This document shows, piece by piece, positions 23,162-27,767 of a stretch of DNA of 27,767 nucleotides. The position numbers and the translations under genes were made by a program. The notes below the pieces were generated by a model. The model saw only the letters and a list, made by a program, of their open reading frames with translations, ran no database searches and was not told the DNA's origin. The stretch lies in assembly GCA_938008005.1 (NCBI GenBank), contig CALLLZ010000233.1, forward strand, positions 1 through 27,767, read 5' to 3'. Positions within the stretch are counted from its first letter, which is position 1. Each line of letters opens with the position of its first letter. Source of the DNA: an uncultured Marinicella sp. GTDB lineage: Bacteria; Pseudomonadota; Gammaproteobacteria; Xanthomonadales; Marinicellaceae.

Positions 23162-24189
23162 TTCTGTTTGCTGAACAAATAATGTGCTACCAGCCATTGG
23201 CGCCCATTATCATAACCAAACATTTCTGCGCACGACATAAAAAAGATACGCCAACGTTGAAACCATATTTTAGAATCGACTCCGTATATACGATCAAATA
23301 TTGGCATGATGTTATTTTTGTTTTTATCTATATTATCCAACCAATGGTTAGAAGTTTTTTCATAGTGTTGACCTGAGTTAATCCAACGCCTATCAATTTT
23401 TAGTTGCTCTTGAAAATGATAAAAAGTGTCAGCAGCAGGCATTTGACCGCCACTAAAAAAATGTTTGGCCATCCAGTTGTCATCCCCTTCTGCAACAAAT
23501 GGATACATCAAAAAACGATGACAAAAAACATGAACAAACAATTTACCGTCAGCTTTCAACCACCCAGCAATGTTACTAAAAAAATTTTGGTAGTTACGCA
23601 CATGCTCAAACATCTCTATGGATATCACTCGATCGAATTTTTCGTCTAAACTCAATTCATTGATGTCACAGGTGATGATATTCACATTAACTAAACCGCG
23701 TTTTTTTGCTTGCGACATGATGTAGCGACGTTGTGAATTAGAGTTAGATACACCCATTATTTTCGAATGAGGTAATTTTTCAGCCAAATACAAAGTGATT
23801 GAACCCCAACCACAACCCAACTCTAAAACATCTTGTCCATCAACAAACTCACCACGCTCTAAATACAAAGCCAACATATTTTCTTCGGCTTGATCTAATC
23901 CTTCATCATTGTGGTAATAACAGGAAGAATATTTCCTCCTGGCACCCAATGCATGGTGATAAAACTCAGCATCCACTTCATAATGTTGTTCATTCGCTTT
24001 ATCTGTGTCAATAGCCAAAGCAGACACTTTGATTTCGTTTAAAAAATCATGATAGCGCTGATCACATAACTCCACTTGATCGGCTTTTTCTTCTTTCAAT
24101 CGTTGACGAACCAATTTTCTGATGCCCATACGAACGATGAAATCAGGAAAATAACCACGCTCAATCCATTGAATAAAGGTTTTAATCAT
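23158..24189 (-). CDS. CFA-superfamily SAM methyltransferase (coclaurine N-methyltransferase-like group)
   Basis: A 343-residue SAM-dependent methyltransferase. Motif I is LELGCGWGSITLYLAE (about 122-137), followed by MGVSNSNSQRRYI and SIEMFEHVRNY. The C-terminal half (FVHVFCHRF, DDNWMAKHFFSGGQMPAADT, HYEKTSNHWLDN, MSCAEMFGYDNG) closely follows the pattern of plant coclaurine N-methyltransferase-like enzymes and their bacterial relatives. It keeps a Cys, Glu and His at the places where CFA synthases bind bicarbonate (YSSCYY, MFEHV, FVHVF). The acceptor is probably a lipid or fatty acyl chain by context, though an N-methylated substrate cannot be excluded. ATG 24189 overlaps the DUF1295 stop by 4 bp and has GGAG upstream. 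Confidence 0.85.
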   Translation of the reverse strand: MIKTFIQWIERGYFPDFIVRMGIRKLVRQRLKEEKADQVELCDQRYHDFLNEIKVSALAIDTDKANEQHYEVDAEFYHHALGARRKYSSCYYHNDEGLDQAEENMLALYLERGEFVDGQDVLELGCGWGSITLYLAEKLPHSKIMGVSNSNSQRRYIMSQAKKRGLVNVNIITCDINELSLDEKFDRVISIEMFEHVRNYQNFFSNIAGWLKADGKLFVHVFCHRFLMYPFVAEGDDNWMAKHFFSGGQMPAADTFYHFQEQLKIDRRWINSGQHYEKTSNHWLDNIDKNKNNIMPIFDRIYGVDSKIWFQRWRIFFMSCAEMFGYDNGRQWLVAHYLFSKQK

Positions 24190-24962
24190 TGTTTCGATCT
24201 CCATAAAATAAAAGCGCTGGTTTGTTGCATATAATCTCGATACGCTTGGCCTCGTTTTTTTAAGGCCTGTTGTTCTGAAAAGGGAATCCCCGTGAGCTTT
24301 AATAAAAACAATAACATCATTGCCAATACCAACCATGACCACAAAAAGTACATCGTTCCCCATAAAAGCATGGGATAAACAAACCAATGTAGCCATTCAA
24401 AAAAGTAGTTTGGGTGCCTGGAATATCGCCACAAACCGACATTGCATACTTGCTTTGAATCGTTATTGCGCTTAAATTGTAACAGTTGATAATCAGCTAC
24501 ACTAACCCCTACCAAAGCCAAAACACCCCATATAGAAGCTATTAAAATTTGCCAAGGTGATAAAACAGCAGATGTAATAACCCAATACGCGGTCAAAGAA
24601 AACAACACCGACAGTATTGCCTGGAATAAAAAGAAGCTCAAAAACTTAAGTTGTGTGTTATCAGACCAATGTGATCTCAGGTTTTGGTAACGGCTGTCTT
24701 CATGCTTAACATCATATCTGATGATTAAATGATACAGCAGCCTGAAATACCATAAAACAGGAAACAACAAAACCATCAAAACATTCTGCCAAGGAGTAGC
24801 TATTTTTAACAGGTAAATTAAAGCACAAAGTATGATTCCCAAAGTCCATGCAATATCCACAGTATCAGCGTTATTGGTTTGTCGTTGTCGGTTCCAAGCC
24901 AGAATTTGAATCAGAACACAGGTCGAAAATGCCAGCGTTATTGGGTGACTAAGCAGCTGCAT
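24186..24962 (-). CDS. DUF1295 (steroid 5-alpha reductase-like) membrane protein
   Basis: A 258-residue integral membrane protein with about six hydrophobic segments. The C-terminal signature is GLWRYSRHPNYFFEWLHWFVYPMLLWG, followed by GIPFSEQQALKKRGQAYRDYMQQTSAF, typical of DUF1295 and the wider isoprenylcysteine methyltransferase/steroid reductase superfamily. Such proteins act on lipid substrates in the membrane; the reaction here is unknown. The start at ATG 24962 is well supported by AAGGAG 7 bases upstream; the frame runs 21 codons further without one. It overlaps DUF2878 by 14 bp and the methyltransferase by 4 bp. In many gammaproteobacteria this gene closes the CFA/DUF1365 cluster. 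Confidence 0.85.
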   Translation of the reverse strand: MQLLSHPITLAFSTCVLIQILAWNRQRQTNNADTVDIAWTLGIILCALIYLLKIATPWQNVLMVLLFPVLWYFRLLYHLIIRYDVKHEDSRYQNLRSHWSDNTQLKFLSFFLFQAILSVLFSLTAYWVITSAVLSPWQILIASIWGVLALVGVSVADYQLLQFKRNNDSKQVCNVGLWRYSRHPNYFFEWLHWFVYPMLLWGTMYFLWSWLVLAMMLLFLLKLTGIPFSEQQALKKRGQAYRDYMQQTSAFILWRSKQ

Positions 24963-25473
24963 TTTTAGACTCCTTATTTTGAGTGAGGTACACAACCAAC
25001 ATAAAATACAACAACCAACTAGCACCTATGAATGCGATTGCCTGCCATAAGTTTGGCATTTCAGCAGCACCTAACTTACCTGCAGAAACATAGCTTAATG
25101 GCGCACCAATCATCATAGTCATTCCACCAATGAATGGATGATTTAACAACCACTGCATCCCAATCCGAACAGAAGCACCAAAACCCAACCACAATATCAT
25201 AATCCACAATGGTGGAACCAATCCCATATCAGGTTGGTTGTATGCATAAATAACCCAGCTCTGGTTCATCATAACCCCATCAATCAACAAACCCGCTAAA
25301 ACACTGAGTGCAATAATTTTATAATCCAATTGTTTCATTCCTGCACAAAAGTAGTTAAATCCCAATAACAAAAACAGAACAATAACTGCCGGCCATATCG
25401 AACCATGAGCCGCACCTAAAACACAGCTAAACCAAAGTAAATTTAATAACAAGACATTGACTAAAACCATCAT
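24949..25473 (-). CDS. DUF2878 membrane protein
   Basis: A 174-residue membrane protein with about five to six hydrophobic segments. AAHGSIWPAVIVLFLLLGFNYFC, LLIDGVMMNQSWVIYAYN and PPLWIMILWLGFGASVRIGMQWL are DUF2878 hallmarks, including the conserved Asp-Gly in the second half. Function is unknown, but the family is repeatedly found between cfa-like and DUF1295 genes. Two adjacent ATG codons begin it; the first overlaps the stop of the CFA-like gene by 4 bp (ATGA). Confidence 0.82.
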   Translation of the reverse strand: MMVLVNVLLLNLLWFSCVLGAAHGSIWPAVIVLFLLLGFNYFCAGMKQLDYKIIALSVLAGLLIDGVMMNQSWVIYAYNQPDMGLVPPLWIMILWLGFGASVRIGMQWLLNHPFIGGMTMMIGAPLSYVSAGKLGAAEMPNLWQAIAFIGASWLLYFMLVVYLTQNKESKNAAA

Positions 25474-26729
25474 TGAATCGCCAACAAGGCCGCTCTTTTA
25501 TTTTGGGGTTTAGCCAACATCAAATGAACATCACTGATCGCCCGCTCCATGAAACCACCTTCGCAATAACTGAAATAAAACCGCCACATGCGTTGAAAGT
25601 CTTGTAGGTAGCCAGCTTTTTCTATGGCTTCTATATTGTGATTGAACTTGTGTTGCCAGTCTCGCAAAGTGTAAGCGTAACTCATACCAAAATCTTCTAA
25701 ATGAACCAATTTCATTTCGGTTTTCGCATTGGCGGACAAAACTGCGGAAATTGAAGGAATGAAACTGCCTGGAAAAATATACTTTTTAATGAAATCAACA
25801 GATTTTAATGCCTGTAGGTAGCGATAATCTTCAATGGTAATCGCTTGGATCAGGGCCAAACCATCCACTTTCAATAGATCATTGATTTTTTTCAGGTATG
25901 TGGGCAAGAATTGGTGACCCACTGCCTCAATCATTTCAATTGAAACCAACTTATCAAATTGACCAGACAACAAGCGATAATCCTTTTTTAACAAAGTGAT
26001 CTGACTAGCTAAACCTTTGTCTTGAATCAATTGTGCAGTGTATTCATGTTGTTGTTCTGATATGGTTGTTGTGGTAATTTGGCAACCATAATTTTCAGCC
26101 GCATAGACAGCAAAACCACCCCACCCAGTTCCAATTTCCATCACATGATCAGTAGGCCTTAGATCTAACTTCTCACAAATTGTTCTAAGTTTCCGTTCGC
26201 TGGCCACTTCCAAAGTTTCATTTTCATGCTGATAGATGGCAGCAGAGTACATCATTCTTGAATCTAAAAATTGCTCGAACAAATCATTGCCTAAATCATA
26301 ATGACCTGCAATGTTTTTTCGGCTGCCTTCAAGTGTGTTCTTATTAAAAAAATGTCCCAACTTCAGCAATGCATTTTTGAACTTTGCGCTGCCTCCTTCC
26401 ATGCCATCCAGCAAGTTACGATTACGAACAAATATCTGAATCAGGCAAGTTAAATCATCACAATCCCAATCTCCTGCGATGTATGACTCTGCAGCACCAA
26501 TGCTGCCTTGAAAGGCGACTTCTGAGTAGAAATTATCATTGTGCAAGGTAATAATGGCTTGTAATTCTGCACCTGGCTCACCAAAAACATCAACATGATT
26601 GGGTGACTGTATGGTTAGCTGAGCTTTTTTTAAGTCAGTTAATTGCTTATGCACTTGTTTTTTTATAAACACCTTCATAAAACCAGCTTTGCTTGTATTT
26701 TTTTTTGCTATGGCTTCACTTGAATTCAT
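25470..26729 (-). CDS. Cyclopropane-fatty-acid synthase-like methyltransferase
   Basis: A 419-residue SAM-dependent enzyme of the CFA synthase family, which modifies double bonds of phospholipid acyl chains at the membrane. It has the N-terminal lipid-binding domain (about 30-125), GHYDLGNDLFEQF (142-154) and the SAM motif VMEIGTGWGGFAVYAAE (196-212). Compared with E. coli CFA synthase, the bicarbonate-holding Cys139, His266 and Tyr317 align with Ala163, Gln295 and Gln359, while Glu239 is kept as Glu268 (SIEMIEAVG). This pattern suits the DUF1365-linked subgroup rather than a classical CFA synthase. A GGAAA site precedes the ATG. Product chemistry (cyclopropane, methylated or furan precursor) is open. 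Confidence 0.88.
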   Translation of the reverse strand: MNSSEAIAKKNTSKAGFMKVFIKKQVHKQLTDLKKAQLTIQSPNHVDVFGEPGAELQAIITLHNDNFYSEVAFQGSIGAAESYIAGDWDCDDLTCLIQIFVRNRNLLDGMEGGSAKFKNALLKLGHFFNKNTLEGSRKNIAGHYDLGNDLFEQFLDSRMMYSAAIYQHENETLEVASERKLRTICEKLDLRPTDHVMEIGTGWGGFAVYAAENYGCQITTTTISEQQHEYTAQLIQDKGLASQITLLKKDYRLLSGQFDKLVSIEMIEAVGHQFLPTYLKKINDLLKVDGLALIQAITIEDYRYLQALKSVDFIKKYIFPGSFIPSISAVLSANAKTEMKLVHLEDFGMSYAYTLRDWQHKFNHNIEAIEKAGYLQDFQRMWRFYFSYCEGGFMERAISDVHLMLAKPQNKRAALLAIQ

Positions 26730-26745
26730 GTTTGTTTCCAGTTTT

Positions 26746-26758
26746 GGGCATTATGCCC
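26746..26758. repeat. Short perfect dyad before the CFA-like gene
   Basis: GGGCAT-T-ATGCCC lies in the 38-bp gap between the DUF1365 and CFA-like genes. In the mRNA it would form a 5-bp GC-rich hairpin ending about 9 bases before the ribosome site. It has no T-run, so RNA processing or translation control is more likely than termination. Confidence 0.4.
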
Positions 26759-26767
26759 CTTAATTTA

Positions 26768-27622
26768 TTAGTTATTATTACCATCAGTTTTACGTGTTTT
26801 TTCATTACCAACCTTAGTTTTGGGGTGATCATAAAAGGGTACTTTTTTGCACCATAACTTAAAAGCTTGCCAATATATTCCGATCGACATTTTCCAGGGC
26901 TGAAATGGCCGTTTTAATAGAAAGCGCTTAGAGCCATTTTCCACAAGGGGCGTGATTTTTGTGTCTAAAATCACAGTCAATAACGTCTCTGTTTGCTTTT
27001 TAACCCACATTTTCACGGCAATTTGTTCATCAGTAATCTTGAAATTCCATTGGTAATTCATTTGCATATCCATAAAAGGTGAAATATGAAATTTTTTATC
27101 AAATTCAAAAGATAAAGATTGATCAACACAAATCGCTTCTGAACAATCGTGAAAGTACAGGTGTTTCTCACCCCAAGGCGTGTTGTTTATTTCAGTAATG
27201 ATGTAAACCAATGTTTCATCGGTTCCATCGTCCTCGTAACAAAAATAAAAATTAACCGAATTGAATCCATAACCTAAAAATCTTGGGTGTGTGAATAACT
27301 GTATGCTCCCGTTGAAACTAATACCTGCTTGTTGGTATATATACTGTTGTATTTTTTGTTTGATTGGTAACTTTTCAGCATTAACGTAATCCTTATCGTA
27401 AAGTCCAAACATTGACCATCGATTATGCCCCCATAGTTTTTGATTGAACCATTCGTCTAAGTTATCTAAGTCAAACAAGCACCAACACATTTGATATTTA
27501 AAACGATGTACTTTAGGCTTTTTACGGCTATGAATCACATGACCGCTTGCAAAACCTGATTTCATTTTAGTATCTAATTTACTTCCCTCATTGGAATGTG
27601 TTAATGTGCGGTCACTAGTCAC
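26768..27622 (-). CDS. DUF1365 family protein
   Basis: A 284-residue protein of DUF1365 (COG3496). The core begins GHVIHSRKKPKVHRFKYQMCWCLFDLDNLDEW, with HNRWSMFGLYDKDYV, then LFTHPRFLGYGFNSVNFYFCY, EINNTPWGEKHLYFH and KKFHISPFMDMQMNYQW, all typical. Its reaction is not established; it almost always accompanies a flavin amine oxidase-like gene and a CFA-like gene and is presumed to act in fatty-acid modification. A GTG start at 27622 forms a 4-bp overlap (GTGA) with the upstream stop and is preferred; ATG 27565 is an alternative that would remove a 19-residue extension ahead of the conserved core. Confidence 0.87.
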   Translation of the reverse strand: MTSDRTLTHSNEGSKLDTKMKSGFASGHVIHSRKKPKVHRFKYQMCWCLFDLDNLDEWFNQKLWGHNRWSMFGLYDKDYVNAEKLPIKQKIQQYIYQQAGISFNGSIQLFTHPRFLGYGFNSVNFYFCYEDDGTDETLVYIITEINNTPWGEKHLYFHDCSEAICVDQSLSFEFDKKFHISPFMDMQMNYQWNFKITDEQIAVKMWVKKQTETLLTVILDTKITPLVENGSKRFLLKRPFQPWKMSIGIYWQAFKLWCKKVPFYDHPKTKVGNEKTRKTDGNNN

Positions 27623-27767
27623 AAATCAGCTTTCAACAATTCGGCCACTTCAACACCACTGCGAGCACCGTCTTCATGAAATCCCCAACCCAAGTAAGCA
27701 CCACAATAATAACTGTTGTTTTGTCCTTGCAACTGTTTTATCCGTTGTTGTGCTTGCAGTGTTGCTC
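27619..27767 (-). CDS. FAD-dependent amine oxidase-like protein (COG2907), C-terminal part only
   Basis: This gene enters from beyond the right edge; 48 residues and the stop remain. The end reads NNSYYCGAYLGWGFHEDGARSGVEVAELL, the FAD-binding C-terminus of flavin-containing amine oxidase/desaturase-like enzymes (G.Y.G.GFHEDG..SG). In related clusters this protein stands directly before DUF1365 and the CFA-like gene, and it is proposed to oxidise or desaturate fatty acyl chains. The stop overlaps the GTG of DUF1365 by 4 bp. Confidence 0.8.
   Translation of the reverse strand, partial: ATLQAQQRIKQLQGQNNSYYCGAYLGWGFHEDGARSGVEVAELLKADL

Noticed and set aside
24190..24396. Longer N-terminus (69 codons) for the second methyltransferase
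   Set aside because: It overlaps the well-supported DUF1295 gene. The ATG at 24189 has a GGAG site, a 4-bp overlap and a family-like N-terminus.

Overview
The window looks like chromosomal DNA of a low-GC marine-type gammaproteobacterium. Evidence: ZapG/YhcB, a DarP/YjgA gene divergent from pmbA (the enterobacterial neighbour arrangement), and a MurD2-MurL pair of the type worked out in Xanthomonas. A secreted protein also ends in a short tail (IFESGFE) that I associate from memory with Marinicella and Lysobacterales-like exported proteins. I saw no insertion sequence, phage gene or CRISPR array. The genus (Marinicella-like) is inference.

Region 1 (1-5.3 kb) is surface glycan and envelope. 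A minus-strand operon runs GT2 glycosyltransferase, DUF2304 membrane protein, GT4 glycosyltransferase, M49-like zinc-peptidase lipoprotein, with two 4-bp overlaps. A GT4 gene diverges from it. Region 2 (5.3-8 kb) is a plus-strand ECF sigma factor, a single-pass membrane protein placed like an anti-sigma factor, and a secreted double-PDZ protein, followed by tRNA-Val(GAC) behind a perfect 16-bp inverted repeat. Region 3 (8-9.9 kb) holds a DUF4287/DUF5655 protein, a DUF1761 membrane protein and an AraC-type regulator.

Region 4 (9.9-14.4 kb) is a tight minus-strand operon of three exported proteins: a pentaheme cytochrome c, a 191-residue protein resembling a copper amine oxidase N3 domain, and a copper amine oxidase-like catalytic protein with two Cys-containing Ig/cadherin-like repeats. 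The catalytic protein lacks the usual cofactor-motif flanks and, by my alignment, the third copper histidine. This is the strongest candidate for an undescribed system: a split, diverged oxidase-like protein coupled to a multiheme cytochrome.

Region 5 (14.3-21.1 kb): a ComEA-like secreted HhH protein with a terminator-like leader faces a long minus-strand operon, pmbA - murL - murD2 - Sel1-repeat protein - DUF2288 - zapG. MurD2 and MurL together supply D-Glu to peptidoglycan by adding L-Glu and then epimerising it. darP diverges from pmbA.

Region 6 (21.1-27.8 kb, running off the right edge) is a coupled minus-strand lipid-modification operon: flavin amine oxidase-like protein (partial), DUF1365, CFA-synthase-like methyltransferase, DUF2878, DUF1295, a second CFA-superfamily methyltransferase of the plant coclaurine N-methyltransferase type, then a sensor kinase and an OmpR-type response regulator. 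The CFA-like enzyme lacks three of the four side chains that hold bicarbonate in E. coli CFA synthase, so its product may not be a simple cyclopropane.
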